A stretch of 31,039 nt of DNA from Deltaproteobacteria bacterium (GCA_019310195.1 JAFDET010000003.1:1-31039), one strand, 5' to 3'. Counted from the first letter of the stretch, positions 1 to 7,198 are shown. The notes: generated from the letters alone by a model not told the origin. Translations and numbers: made by a program.

Positions 1-114
1 GAGATGGAGGTGGAGCTGATCACGCCCATCGCGATGGACAAGGAGCTTCGCTTCGCCATCCGAGAAGGCGGCCGCACCGTGGGTGCCGGCGTCGTCAGCG
101 ACATCGTCGAATAG
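1..114 (+). CDS. tuf: Elongation factor Tu, C-terminal fragment (cut by window edge)
   Basis: The first 37 codons, read in frame 1 and ending in TAG at 112-114, give the typical EF-Tu domain III ending. It includes MEVELITPIAMDKELRFAIR followed by EGGRTVGAGVVSDIVE. EF-Tu is the GTPase that delivers aminoacyl-tRNA to the ribosomal A site. Only the last tenth of the protein is present, so the GTPase domain cannot be judged. A tuf gene directly before rpsJ is the standard str/S10 junction in bacteria, and the 31-bp gap to rpsJ suggests co-transcription. There may be a second tuf copy elsewhere in the genome; that cannot be seen here. Confidence 0.95.
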   Translation, partial: EMEVELITPIAMDKELRFAIREGGRTVGAGVVSDIVE

Positions 115-145
115 TCACCGGGATCGCCGGGAAAAGGAACCACCC

Positions 146-463
146 ATGGCGGAAGTAAACGCCCAGAAGATCCGAATCCGGATGAAGGCCTACGATTTCA
201 AGCTGCTCGACCAGAGCGCAGGCGAGATCGTGGACACGGCCGTTCGGACGGGCGCGCGGGTGGCGGGACCGATTCCGCTCCCGACCGTGATCAACAAGTA
301 CACGGTGCTGCGGGGGCCTCACATCGACAAGAAGTCGCGCGAGCAGTTCGAGACGCGCACCCACAAGCGCCTGATCGACATCCTCGATCCGACGCCGCAG
401 ACCGTGGATGCCCTGATGAAGCTCGAGTTGGCCGCCGGCGTGGACGTGGAGATCAAGCTCTAG
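146..463 (+). CDS. rpsJ: 30S ribosomal protein S10
   Basis: A 105-residue protein of the usual S10 length. It carries KIRIRMKAYDFKLLDQSAG near the N-terminus and the internal GPIPLPTVINKYTVLRGPHI and RTHKRLIDILDP blocks of the family. S10 sits in the 30S head and is also the NusE partner of NusB in antitermination. I chose the ATG at 146 because an AAAAGGAA Shine-Dalgarno sequence lies about 7 nt upstream. The open frame continues back to an ATG at 83, but that part overlaps the end of tuf and does not look like S10. The next gene starts only 2 nt after the stop and is rplD, not the expected rplC. Confidence 0.97.
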   Translation: MAEVNAQKIRIRMKAYDFKLLDQSAGEIVDTAVRTGARVAGPIPLPTVINKYTVLRGPHIDKKSREQFETRTHKRLIDILDPTPQTVDALMKLELAAGVDVEIKL

Positions 464-465
464 CC

Positions 466-1116
466 ATGGCTTCCGTGGACGTCGTCACCGTGGACAACCA
501 GAAGAAGGGCAAGGTGGATCTGCCCGCCTCGGTCTTCGAGGTGGCGATCAAGCCCCACCTGCATCACGCAGAGGTTCGCCGGCAGCTGGCCGGGCGGCAT
601 CGCGGGACGCACTCCACCAAGAACCGCGCTGCGGTGTCCGGTGGGGGGGCCAAGCCGTGGCGCCAGAAGGGAACCGGCCGCGCCCGCCAGGGCACGACCC
701 GCGCGCCCCAGTGGGCTGGAGGTGGCTCGGTCTTCGGTCCGGTGCCGCGCGGCCACGACCACGCCCTGCCGAAGAAGGTGCGGGGCGGCGCGCTGCGCTC
801 GGCCCTCTCCGCCAAAGCGGCCGAGGACGCGGTCGTGGTGGTGGATTCCTTCGCCGTGGAACCGGCCAAGACGAAGCGTGCGACCGAGATCCTGGGTGGC
901 CTGGGTGTGGGCGACGCGCGAGTGCTGGTGGTGCTGGCAGAGGCCGACGAGGCCGCCGAGCGGGCGACTCGCAACCTGCCGCGCGTACGTACCCTGCGAG
1001 TGGACGGCCTGAACACCTACGACGTGCTGTGGGCCGACCGCCTGGTGCTGGCTCGCGACGCCGTGGATCGCATCGAGCAGCGCCTGGGCGCCGCCGCCGG
1101 GAGGGCCGAGGCGTGA
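466..1116 (+). CDS. rplD: 50S ribosomal protein L4
   Basis: A 216-residue protein. The family signature covers residues of about 40-85: THSTKNRAAVSGGGAKPWRQ, then KGTGRARQG and GGGSVFGPVPR. This is the basic loop that reaches into the peptide exit tunnel. The C-terminal half, with NTYDVLWADRLVL near the end, is the globular surface domain. In E. coli, L4 also autoregulates the S10 operon, but I see no leader structure to support that here. The gene follows rpsJ by 2 nt, where rplC normally intervenes. Its TGA overlaps the GTG of rplW. No L3-like sequence is fused to either end. Confidence 0.97.
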   Translation: MASVDVVTVDNQKKGKVDLPASVFEVAIKPHLHHAEVRRQLAGRHRGTHSTKNRAAVSGGGAKPWRQKGTGRARQGTTRAPQWAGGGSVFGPVPRGHDHALPKKVRGGALRSALSAKAAEDAVVVVDSFAVEPAKTKRATEILGGLGVGDARVLVVLAEADEAAERATRNLPRVRTLRVDGLNTYDVLWADRLVLARDAVDRIEQRLGAAAGRAEA

Positions 1117-1400
1117 ACGTCCACCAGGTGATCAAGCGCCCGTTGGTGACGGAGAAGAGCACCATCGGCCGCGAGGAGAACAACATCGTCGTCTTCGCCG
1201 TGGATCCGGCCGCCAACAAGGTGGAAATCCAGAACGCGGTGGAGACGCTCTTCGACGTGCAGGTCGTGAAGGTCCGTACCCTGCTCATGCCGCGCAAGAA
1301 GCGGCGCGTGGGCAAGACCATGGGGCACCGGCCGCAGTGGAAGAAGGCGATCGTGCAGCTGGCCGAGGGCCAGGCGATCGAGTTCTTCGAGGGAGTCTAG
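1113..1400 (+). CDS. rplW: 50S ribosomal protein L23
   Basis: A 95-residue protein beginning VNVHQVIKRPLVTEKST, the standard L23 N-terminus. It continues with VEIQNAVETLFDVQVVKVRT and a basic MPRKKRRVGKTMG loop. L23 lies at the tunnel exit and is the docking site for trigger factor and SRP. The GTG start overlaps the rplD stop by 4 nt (GTGA), so translation is probably coupled. The length matches the short bacterial form. The same frame is open far upstream inside rplD, but that part is a shadow of rplD. Confidence 0.96.
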   Translation: MNVHQVIKRPLVTEKSTIGREENNIVVFAVDPAANKVEIQNAVETLFDVQVVKVRTLLMPRKKRRVGKTMGHRPQWKKAIVQLAEGQAIEFFEGV

Positions 1401-1407
1401 AGGCGCC

Positions 1408-2241
1408 ATGCCGACCAAGTCGTACAAGCCGACATCACCGGGCCGCCGGGACATGAGTGTCTCCGACTTCCAGGAGATCACCCGGTCCCGGCCGGAGCGG
1501 AGTCTGGTGACGGGGGCCGTGTCCAAGAGCGGCGGTCGCAACAACCGGGGCCGGATCACCACCTGGCAGCGGGGGGGAGGCCACAAGCGTCGCTTCCGCC
1601 GCATCGACTTTCGCCGCGACAAGCTGGGGGTGCCCGCGCAGGTTGCGTCCATCGAGTACGACCCCAATCGCTCGGCGCGCATCGCGCTGCTTCACTACCT
1701 GGACGGTGAGAAGCGCTACATCCTGGCGCCCGACCAGGTTCGCGTGGGCGACCGGCTGCAGTCGGGCCCGGGCTCGGAGTTCCGGCCCGGCAACGCGCTG
1801 CCGCTGGAGAACATCCCCGTCGGCACCGCGGTTCACGCCATCGAGCTGAAGGCGGGCAAGGGCGCGCAGATGGTGCGGGCCGCCGGCGGCTCCGCGCAGC
1901 TGATGGCCCGTGAGGGTGGCTACGCCACCCTGCGCATGCCCAGCGGCGAGACCCGCAAGGTGCACGCCAAGTGCATGGCGACGATCGGCCAGGTCGGGAA
2001 CCTGGACCACGAGAACCAGAGCCTGGGCAAGGCGGGGCGCTCGCGCTGGCTGGGCCGGCGGTCGAACACCCGCGGCGTGGCCATGAACCCGGTGGACCAC
2101 CCCATGGGCGGCGGCGAAGGGCGCTCTTCGGGCGGCCGCCATCCGTGTACGCCGTGGGGCAAGCCCACGAAGGGTCACAAGACCCGCAAGAAGAAGAACC
2201 GGTCGAATAAGTACATCGTGAAGCGCCGGGGGAAGAAGTAG
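1408..2241 (+). CDS. rplB: 50S ribosomal protein L2
   Basis: A 277-residue protein of normal L2 length. It opens with the tail MPTKSYKPTSPGRRDMSVSD. The body includes GGRNNRGRITTWQRGGGHKR and RRIDFRRDK, and the conserved C-terminal region includes GVAMNPVDHPMGGGEGRS. The His in the VDHPMGGG loop corresponds to the universally conserved L2 residue near the peptidyl transferase centre. The protein ends in a basic KTRKKKNRSNKYIVKRRGKK tail. It starts 7 nt after rplW, and its stop is immediately followed by the rpsS start codon, so it is part of the continuous operon. Confidence 0.98.
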   Translation: MPTKSYKPTSPGRRDMSVSDFQEITRSRPERSLVTGAVSKSGGRNNRGRITTWQRGGGHKRRFRRIDFRRDKLGVPAQVASIEYDPNRSARIALLHYLDGEKRYILAPDQVRVGDRLQSGPGSEFRPGNALPLENIPVGTAVHAIELKAGKGAQMVRAAGGSAQLMAREGGYATLRMPSGETRKVHAKCMATIGQVGNLDHENQSLGKAGRSRWLGRRSNTRGVAMNPVDHPMGGGEGRSSGGRHPCTPWGKPTKGHKTRKKKNRSNKYIVKRRGKK

Positions 2242-2517
2242 ATGGCTCGCTCGCTGAAGAAGGGCCCTTTCATCGATCCCAGCCTGCAGCGCCGAGTGGA
2301 TCAGGTGTTGCGCTCGGGAACAAAGCAGGTGATCCGAACATGGTCGCGGCGTTCGATGATCACGCCGGAGTTCGTGGGGCTCACGTTCCACGTGCACAAC
2401 GGAAAGCTGTTCATCCCGGTCTTCGTGACCGAGCACATGGTCGGTCATCGACTGGGTGAGTTTGCGCCGACGCGGAAGTTTACCGGCCACTCGTCGGACA
2501 GAAAGATCAAGAGGTAG
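2242..2517 (+). CDS. rpsS: 30S ribosomal protein S19
   Basis: A 91-residue protein with the canonical N-terminus MARSLKKGPFIDPSLQRRVD. It also has the RTWSRRSMITPEFVGLTFHV, HNGKLFIPVFVTEHMVGH and LGEFAPTRKFTGH motifs. S19 binds S13 and 16S rRNA in the 30S head and contacts the tRNAs. The ATG follows the rplB stop with no spacer. The length and the basic C-terminus (SSDRKIKR) are normal. The neighbours rplB and rplV are in the classic S10 order. Confidence 0.97.
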   Translation: MARSLKKGPFIDPSLQRRVDQVLRSGTKQVIRTWSRRSMITPEFVGLTFHVHNGKLFIPVFVTEHMVGHRLGEFAPTRKFTGHSSDRKIKR

Positions 2518-2528
2518 AGGCAGGCGTC

Positions 2529-2876
2529 ATGGAAGTACGCGCCAAGCTCAACAACTATCGGGTCAGCGCCCAGAAGGCGCGCCTCGTTGTGGACCAGATC
2601 CGCGGTCGAGGCGTCGGCGAGGCGCTCATCACCCTGGACCTGTCCACCAAGCGGGTGGCCCGGCCGATCGCCAAGCTGGTGCGCTCGGCGGTCGCCAACG
2701 CCGAGACCAAGAACGAGCGGGACAAGGCGGGTATCGACCTGGACAACCTGGTCGTCCACCGCATCCATGTGGACGAGGGGTCGAGCATGTGGCGCGTGCG
2801 GGCCCGAGCCCATGGACGTGCTGCATGGATTCAAAAGCGCACGAGCCACATCACGGTCGTGCTGGCCGAGCGCTGA
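2529..2876 (+). CDS. rplV: 50S ribosomal protein L22
   Basis: A 115-residue protein of typical length. It starts MEVRAKLNNYRVSAQKARLV and continues with DQIRGRGVGEALITLDLSTK. The hairpin region that lines the exit tunnel includes RVRARAHGRAAWIQKRTSH. The loop is as expected; I see no insertion of the kind linked to macrolide resistance. It starts 11 nt after the rpsS stop and is followed 11 nt later by rpsC. Confidence 0.96.
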   Translation: MEVRAKLNNYRVSAQKARLVVDQIRGRGVGEALITLDLSTKRVARPIAKLVRSAVANAETKNERDKAGIDLDNLVVHRIHVDEGSSMWRVRARAHGRAAWIQKRTSHITVVLAER

Positions 2877-2887
2877 GGGAGATAGAA

Positions 2888-3568
2888 GTGGGACAGAAGG
2901 TACATCCCTACGGATTCCGGCTGGGTACGTTGTACGGCTGGCAGTCCAACTGGTTTGCCGAGCGCGGCTACCGCGTGAGCCTGCACGAGGACATCCGGAT
3001 CCGGGACTACATCAAGAAGAAGCTCTTCCATGCGGGGATCTCCAAGGTGGTGATCGATCGCACCGGCGAGAAGCTGGTGGTGAACATCCACACCGCGCGG
3101 CCCGGGATCCTGATCGGGAAGCGCGGCGCCGAGGTGGAGAACCTGCGCAAGGACCTGGCCCGCTTCTCCGCCCGCGAGATCTTCATCAACATCAAGGAGA
3201 TCCGGAAGGCGGAGCTCGACGCCCAGCTCGTCGCCGAGAGCGTCGCGCTTCAGCTCGAGCGCCGTGTGGCCTTCCGCCGCGCCATGAAGAAGGCCGTGGT
3301 GTCCACCATGAAGTTCGGGGCCGGTGGCATCCGCATCCAGTGTGCTGGGCGCCTGGGCGGCGCGGAAATGGGCCGCCGCGAGTGGTACCGAGAGGGTCGC
3401 GTGCCGCTTCACACCCTGCGCGCCGAGATCGACTACGGCTTGGCCGAGGCCAAGACCACGTACGGCGTAATCGGCGTGAAGTGCTGGGTCTTCACGGGAG
3501 ACGTGGCGGAGAAGGAACTCAGGAAGGGATCGCTGAGCGAGCGTTTCCAGGACGACCAGCCGAGGTAG
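2888..3568 (+). CDS. rpsC: 30S ribosomal protein S3
   Basis: A 226-residue protein from a GTG start (VGQKVHPYGFRLGTLYGWQS), the invariant S3 N-terminus. The KH domain has the RPGILIGKRGAEVENLRKDL loop with its GxxG. The C-terminal domain has AGGIRIQCAGRLGGAEMGRR and ends with ITYGV-like TTYGVIGVKCWVF. S3 forms part of the mRNA entry tunnel and helps unwind mRNA. A purine-rich GAGGGAGA lies about 6 nt before the GTG. The open frame extends upstream into rplV, but that part is not S3-like. The protein lacks the long C-terminal extension of some lineages. Confidence 0.96.
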   Translation: MGQKVHPYGFRLGTLYGWQSNWFAERGYRVSLHEDIRIRDYIKKKLFHAGISKVVIDRTGEKLVVNIHTARPGILIGKRGAEVENLRKDLARFSAREIFINIKEIRKAELDAQLVAESVALQLERRVAFRRAMKKAVVSTMKFGAGGIRIQCAGRLGGAEMGRREWYREGRVPLHTLRAEIDYGLAEAKTTYGVIGVKCWVFTGDVAEKELRKGSLSERFQDDQPR

Positions 3569-3571
3569 CTC

Positions 3572-3988
3572 ATGCTTCAGCCCAAGAAGGTCAAGCATCG
3601 CAAGGTCATGAAGGGCCGCATGAGGGGCAAGGCCTACCGCGGCGGCACCCTCTCGTTCGGTGATTTCGGGCTCCAGGCCGTGGGTCGGGGTCGCATCACC
3701 GCGCGTCAGATCGAAGCGGCCCGGGTCGCCATGACCCGCCACGTGAAGCGCGGCGGCAAGGTGTGGATTCGGCTCTTCCCGGACAAGCCGGTCACCAAGA
3801 AGCCCGCCGAGACCCGAATGGGCAAGGGCAAGGGAAACCCGGAAGAGTGGGTCACGGTCGTGAAGCCCGGGCGGATTCTCTACGAGATGGAGGGTGTCAG
3901 CGAGAAGATCGCCCGCGAGGCGCTGCGCCTGGCGGCCCACAAGCTTCCCATCGAGACCAAGTTCGTGATGCGGGAGGAGGCGGCGTGA
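3572..3988 (+). CDS. rplP: 50S ribosomal protein L16
   Basis: A 138-residue protein with the expected start MLQPKKVKHRKVMKGRMRGK. It also has FGLQAVGRGRITARQIEAAR, the KRGGKVWIRLFPDKPVTKKP block, and ETRMGKGKGNPEEWVTVVKP. L16 organises the tRNA-binding part of the 50S subunit near the A site. The Arg targeted by RoxA-type hydroxylases in other species lies in the second block; whether it is modified here is unknown. The stop TGA overlaps the GTG of rpmC by 4 nt. Confidence 0.97.
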   Translation: MLQPKKVKHRKVMKGRMRGKAYRGGTLSFGDFGLQAVGRGRITARQIEAARVAMTRHVKRGGKVWIRLFPDKPVTKKPAETRMGKGKGNPEEWVTVVKPGRILYEMEGVSEKIAREALRLAAHKLPIETKFVMREEAA

Positions 3989-4182
3989 AGGCGGCCGAAC
4001 TCCGCGACCTGAGCGCAGAAGAACTCCAGGCCAAGGCCGGCGAGCTGCGCGACGAGATTTTCAACGCGCGCGTCCGCAAGTCCACCGGGCAGCTCGAGGA
4101 CAAGACGAAGATCCGCCTTCTTCGTCGTGATCTGGCCCGTACGGAAACCGTGATGCGCGAGAAGCGTGAGGCGCAGGCGTGA
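3985..4182 (+). CDS. rpmC: 50S ribosomal protein L29
   Basis: A 65-residue two-helix protein from a GTG start: VKAAELRDLSAEELQAKAGE, then LRDEIFNARVRKSTGQLEDK. The basic helix RLLRRDLARTETVMREK follows. L29 sits beside L23 at the exit tunnel. The start overlaps the rplP stop (GTGA) and the gene has the normal length. The same frame is open further upstream inside rplP, which is a shadow. The order L16-L29-S17 is the universal one. Confidence 0.94.
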   Translation: MKAAELRDLSAEELQAKAGELRDEIFNARVRKSTGQLEDKTKIRLLRRDLARTETVMREKREAQA

Positions 4183-4454
4183 TGGAACGAGGAAATCGGC
4201 GAACCCTGGTCGGAACCGTGGTGAGCGACGGCATGGACAAGACGGTGGTCGTGCGTGTGGAGCGCTTGGTGCGCGACACGCGGTACCACAAGTTCGTGCG
4301 GCGTCACTCGCGGTTCATGGCCCATGACGAGGAGAACGCCTGCGCGGTGGGCGACCAGGTGCGGATCGTAGAGCACCGGCCGCTGTCCAAGCGCAAGCGT
4401 TGGAAGGTGCAGACCACCCTCCGCAAGGCGGAGGCCGTCGGAAGCGCGTCATGA
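4182..4454 (+). CDS. rpsQ: 30S ribosomal protein S17
   Basis: A 90-residue OB-fold protein. It begins MERGNRRTLVGTVVSDGMDK, followed by TVVVRVERLVRDTRYHKFVR. It then has the HDEENACAVGDQVRIVEHRP and LSKRKRW motifs of S17, an early 16S rRNA binder. Two start codons are adjacent and in frame: GTG at 4179, which overlaps the rpmC stop, and ATG at 4182. A GAGG sits 7 and 10 nt upstream of them. I list the ATG, but the GTG is equally possible and would add one residue. The TGA overlaps the ATG of rplN. Confidence 0.95.
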   Translation: MERGNRRTLVGTVVSDGMDKTVVVRVERLVRDTRYHKFVRRHSRFMAHDEENACAVGDQVRIVEHRPLSKRKRWKVQTTLRKAEAVGSAS

Positions 4455-4819
4455 TCCAGACCGAGTCCACACTCCAGATCGCGGACAACTCCGGGGCGAG
4501 GAAGGTCTCCTGCATCAAGGTGCTCGGCGGCTCACGCCGGAAGTACGCCTCCGTTGGGGACATCATCGTCGTCTCCGTGAAGGAGGCGATTCCGAATGCC
4601 CGGGTCAAGAAGGGCGAGGTGCGCAAGGCGGTGGTGGTCCGGACCGCGAAGGGGATCGGCCGCTTGGACGGCACCTACATCAAGTTCGATGAGAACGCCG
4701 CGGTGCTGATCGACAACCAGAATGAGCCCATCGGCACCCGCATCTTCGGACCGGTGGCGCGTGAGCTGCGCGCCCGTCGCTTCATGAAGATCATCTCGCT
4801 GGCTCCGGAGGTGCTGTAG
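4451..4819 (+). CDS. rplN: 50S ribosomal protein L14
   Basis: A protein of exactly 122 residues, the common L14 length. It starts MIQTESTLQIADNSGARKVS and includes YASVGDIIVVSVKEAIPNAR and the VVVRTAKGIGR, IKFDENAAVLIDNQ and GPVARELR motifs. L14 contacts L19 and the 16S rRNA at a subunit bridge and binds the silencing factor RsfS. The ATG overlaps the rpsQ stop (ATGA). The next codon after the TAG is the ATG of rplE, so the usual next gene, rplX (L24), is absent. The C-terminus is not extended, which argues against a fused L24. Confidence 0.97.
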   Translation: MIQTESTLQIADNSGARKVSCIKVLGGSRRKYASVGDIIVVSVKEAIPNARVKKGEVRKAVVVRTAKGIGRLDGTYIKFDENAAVLIDNQNEPIGTRIFGPVARELRARRFMKIISLAPEVL

Positions 4820-5362
4820 ATGCAGCCCCGACTGCGCGAGCGCTACAAGCAGGACGTCCGGGACAAGCTCTCCCAGGAGTTCGGCTACCAGAACGTCCAC
4901 CAGGTACCGCGCCTCTCCAAGATCGTCGTGAACATCGGCCTTGGTGAAGCCACCCAGAACCCCAAGCTCCTGGACAATGCCGTCGAGGAGCTGGCCCAGA
5001 TCACGGGCCAGCGCCCGGTGGTCCGCCGAGCCCGGAAGTCGGTGGCCAACTTCAAGCTGCGCGAGGGCCAGAGCATCGGGACCATGGTGACCCTGCGCGG
5101 CGAGCGCATGTGGGAGTTCCTGGACCGGCTGGTCAACGTAGCCCTGCCCCAGGTGCGCGACTTCAAGGGGGTTTCCCTCAAGGCCTTCGACGGCCGCGGG
5201 AACTACACCCTGGGCATTCGCGAGCAGATCATCTTTCCCGAGATCAACTACGACAAGGTCGAGCGGATCACCGGGATGAACGTGACGGTATGCACTACGG
5301 CCGAGTCCGACGCCGAAGCCAAGGCGCTGCTTGGGCATCTGGGCATGCCGTTCCCGAAGTGA
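4820..5362 (+). CDS. rplE: 50S ribosomal protein L5
   Basis: A 180-residue protein of normal length. Signatures are VPRLSKIVVNIGLGEA near residue 30, ITGQRPVVRRARKSVANFKL around residues 56-75, and the region RGNYTLGIREQIIFPEINYD. L5 binds 5S rRNA and forms a bridge to the 30S head. The start ATG directly follows the rplN stop with no spacer. In the conserved spc order, rplX precedes this gene and rpsN follows it; both are missing here. The N-terminus is an ordinary L5 N-terminus with no KOW-type L24 sequence attached. Confidence 0.97.
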   Translation: MQPRLRERYKQDVRDKLSQEFGYQNVHQVPRLSKIVVNIGLGEATQNPKLLDNAVEELAQITGQRPVVRRARKSVANFKLREGQSIGTMVTLRGERMWEFLDRLVNVALPQVRDFKGVSLKAFDGRGNYTLGIREQIIFPEINYDKVERITGMNVTVCTTAESDAEAKALLGHLGMPFPK

Positions 5363-5378
5363 GGATCGAGACGAAATC

Positions 5379-5774
5379 ATGATGACCGACCCCATCGGTG
5401 ACATGCTCACGCGGATCCGGAACGCCGGAACGGCCCGCCATGGGCAGACGATGTTCCCGTCCTCGAAGCTCAAGCTGGCCGTGGCCAGGGTGCTCTCCGA
5501 GCGCGGGTTCCTCGGCGAGGTACGGCTGGAGGCCGAGGGCGGCAAGCCCCGGATCGTGGCGGAGATCCGCTACGACGACGACGGCGATCCCACCATCGAT
5601 GGCCTGCGGCGGATCAGCCGGCCCGGCCGCCGGGTCTACGTGGGCAAGGACGAGGTGCCGCGCGTGCGCAACGGCATGGGCATCGCCGTGCTGTCCACCT
5701 CGCGCGGCGTGCTGTCGGACAAGGCGGCTCGCGAGGCTGCGGTCGGCGGCGAAGTGCTCTGCGAGGTCTGGTAG
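5379..5774 (+). CDS. rpsH: 30S ribosomal protein S8
   Basis: A 131-residue protein beginning MMTDPIGDMLTRIRNAGTAR, with FPSSKLKLAVARVLSERGF. It ends with the conserved GMGIAVLSTSRGVLSDKAAR and GGEVLCEVW. S8 binds the central 16S domain and in E. coli is the translational repressor of the spc operon. Two tandem ATG codons (5379 and 5382) are possible starts. A GAGGAT lies 12-15 nt upstream, inside the 16-nt gap after rplE. That gap is far too short to hold rpsN, which normally sits here. Confidence 0.96.
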   Translation: MMTDPIGDMLTRIRNAGTARHGQTMFPSSKLKLAVARVLSERGFLGEVRLEAEGGKPRIVAEIRYDDDGDPTIDGLRRISRPGRRVYVGKDEVPRVRNGMGIAVLSTSRGVLSDKAAREAAVGGEVLCEVW

Positions 5775-5776
5775 TC

Positions 5777-6325
5777 ATGTCCCGCGTCGGAAAGCAGCCC
5801 ATCTCCATCCCCGGCGGCGTCGAGGTCAAGGTCGATGCCGGTGAGGTGCGCGTGAAGGGGCCCAAGGGCCAGCTGGCCCAGCGGATCCCCAGCGAGATCG
5901 CGCTGGAGCAGTCCGACGGCGAGCTCCGACTGCTGCGCCCCGACGACCGCAGACCCACCCGGGCCCTGCACGGCCTGGCCCGGGCGCTGGTGGCCAACAT
6001 GGTGCGCGGCGTGACCCAGGGCTTCGTCCGGGACCTGGCCATCGTGGGCGTCGGCTACCGCGCCGAGGTGGCGGGGAAGACCCTGAAGCTCTCGGTCGGG
6101 TTCTCGAACCCGGTCGAGATGCCGATTCCGGAGGGGATCCAGGTCTCGGTGGAGAAGAACACCGAGCTCAAGATCGAGGGCATCGACAAGCAGGTCGTGG
6201 GCCAGTTCGCGGCCGAGGTGCGCAAGGTGCGGCCGCCGGAGCCCTACAAGGGCAAGGGCATCCGCTACGTCGACGAGCACATTCGGCGCAAGGTCGGCAA
6301 GGCCGCGGCCGGCACCGCCGCCTGA
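5777..6325 (+). CDS. rplF: 50S ribosomal protein L6
   Basis: A 182-residue protein. The start MSRVGKQPISIPGGVEVKVD and the VRVKGPKGQL repeat unit are typical. So are the second-repeat segments VGVGYRAEV and LKLSVGFSNPVEMPIPEGIQ, and the rRNA-binding KVRPPEPYKGKGIRY signature near residue 155. L6 lies near the factor-binding site of the 50S subunit. The residues between the two repeats are somewhat Arg/Asp-rich but unremarkable. The gene starts 2 nt after rpsH and is followed 8 nt later by rplR. Confidence 0.97.
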   Translation: MSRVGKQPISIPGGVEVKVDAGEVRVKGPKGQLAQRIPSEIALEQSDGELRLLRPDDRRPTRALHGLARALVANMVRGVTQGFVRDLAIVGVGYRAEVAGKTLKLSVGFSNPVEMPIPEGIQVSVEKNTELKIEGIDKQVVGQFAAEVRKVRPPEPYKGKGIRYVDEHIRRKVGKAAAGTAA

Positions 6326-6333
6326 GGAAGCAG

Positions 6334-6699
6334 ATGGAACGCAAACAGCGAAACGCGAAGCGCGCTCAGTGGCGCAAGCGGCGAACGCGAGTCGTCAAGC
6401 GCCTGGGGCGTTCGGAGCGCCCGCGGCTCACGGTCTTCCGCAGCGCGAAGCACATCTACGCGCAGCTTCTGGACCCGGAGACGGGCCGGACGATTGCGGG
6501 CGTATCGACACGCACGCCTTCCCTGCGTAGCGAAGAGGGCGACAAGGTTGCGGCGGCCCGCCGGGTGGGTGCGGCGATCGCAGAGTTGGCCAAGCAGAAC
6601 CAGATCGAAGAAGTGGTCTTCAACCGGAACGGGTTCCTGTATCACGGGCGGGTCAAGGCACTGGCCGACGCCGCTCGTGAATCGGGCCTGAAGTTCTGA
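6334..6699 (+). CDS. rplR: 50S ribosomal protein L18
   Basis: A 121-residue protein with a highly basic N-terminus (MERKQRNAKRAQWRKRRTRV). It then has RPRLTVFRSAKHIYAQLLDP and ends FNRNGFLYHGRVKALADAAR plus ESGLKF, the usual L18 C-terminus. L18 carries 5S rRNA into the central protuberance together with L5. The length is normal. AGGAAGCAG provides the Shine-Dalgarno sequence in the 8-nt gap after rplF. Confidence 0.96.
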   Translation: MERKQRNAKRAQWRKRRTRVVKRLGRSERPRLTVFRSAKHIYAQLLDPETGRTIAGVSTRTPSLRSEEGDKVAAARRVGAAIAELAKQNQIEEVVFNRNGFLYHGRVKALADAARESGLKF

Positions 6700-6709
6700 G
6701 GAACGGCGA

Positions 6710-7198
6710 ATGCGTCCGGAACGAATCAACCCCAACGACTATGAACTCAACGACCGGGTGATCCACATCAACCGGGTCGCCAAGGTGGTGAAGGGCGGTC
6801 GCCGCTTCAGCTTCAGCGCCTTGGTGGTGGTGGGCGACGGTGCCGGCGTGGTGGGCGTCGGCCTGGGCAAGGCCAAAGAAGTGCCCGAGGCGATCCGCAA
6901 GGGCGTGGATCGGGCCCGCAAGAACCTGATCCGCGTGCCCCTGGTGGGCGGAACGCTGCCCCACGGGGTGGTGGGCAAGTTCGGCGCCGGGCGCGTGCTG
7001 CTGAAGCCGGCGTCGCCGGGAACCGGCGTGATCGCCGGCGGTCCGGTTCGTGCCGTGGTGGAGTCGGCCGGCGTGACCGACATCCTGACCAAGACCCTGG
7101 GGACGAACAACGCGCACAACGTGGTGAACGCGACCGTCCAGGGGCTGCAGAGCCTGCGCGACCCCGAGGCCCGGGCGGCGGAGCTGGGCTGGTCATGA
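6710..7198 (+). CDS. rpsE: 30S ribosomal protein S5
   Basis: A 162-residue protein. The dsRBD-like N-terminal domain contains NRVAKVVKGGRRFSFSALVV and VGVGLGKAKEVPEAIRKGVD. The C-terminal domain contains LPHGVVGKFGAGRVLLKPAS, then PGTGVIAGGPVRAVVE and the NAHNVVNATVQGLQ ending. S5 is a fidelity protein next to S4 and forms part of the mRNA entry helicase region. The GTGA at 7195-7198 overlaps the rpmD start by 4 nt. Confidence 0.97.
   Translation: MRPERINPNDYELNDRVIHINRVAKVVKGGRRFSFSALVVVGDGAGVVGVGLGKAKEVPEAIRKGVDRARKNLIRVPLVGGTLPHGVVGKFGAGRVLLKPASPGTGVIAGGPVRAVVESAGVTDILTKTLGTNNAHNVVNATVQGLQSLRDPEARAAELGWS

Noticed and set aside
83..145. An upstream in-frame start for rpsJ at 83
   Set aside because: It would overlap the end of tuf, adds residues unlike S10, and lacks a Shine-Dalgarno sequence. 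The ATG at 146 has one and gives the normal length.
464..5378. The idea that L3, L24 or S14 are fused to neighbouring ribosomal proteins
   Set aside because: S10, L4, L14, L5 and S8 all have normal lengths and normal termini, so there is no extra domain that could hold the missing proteins.
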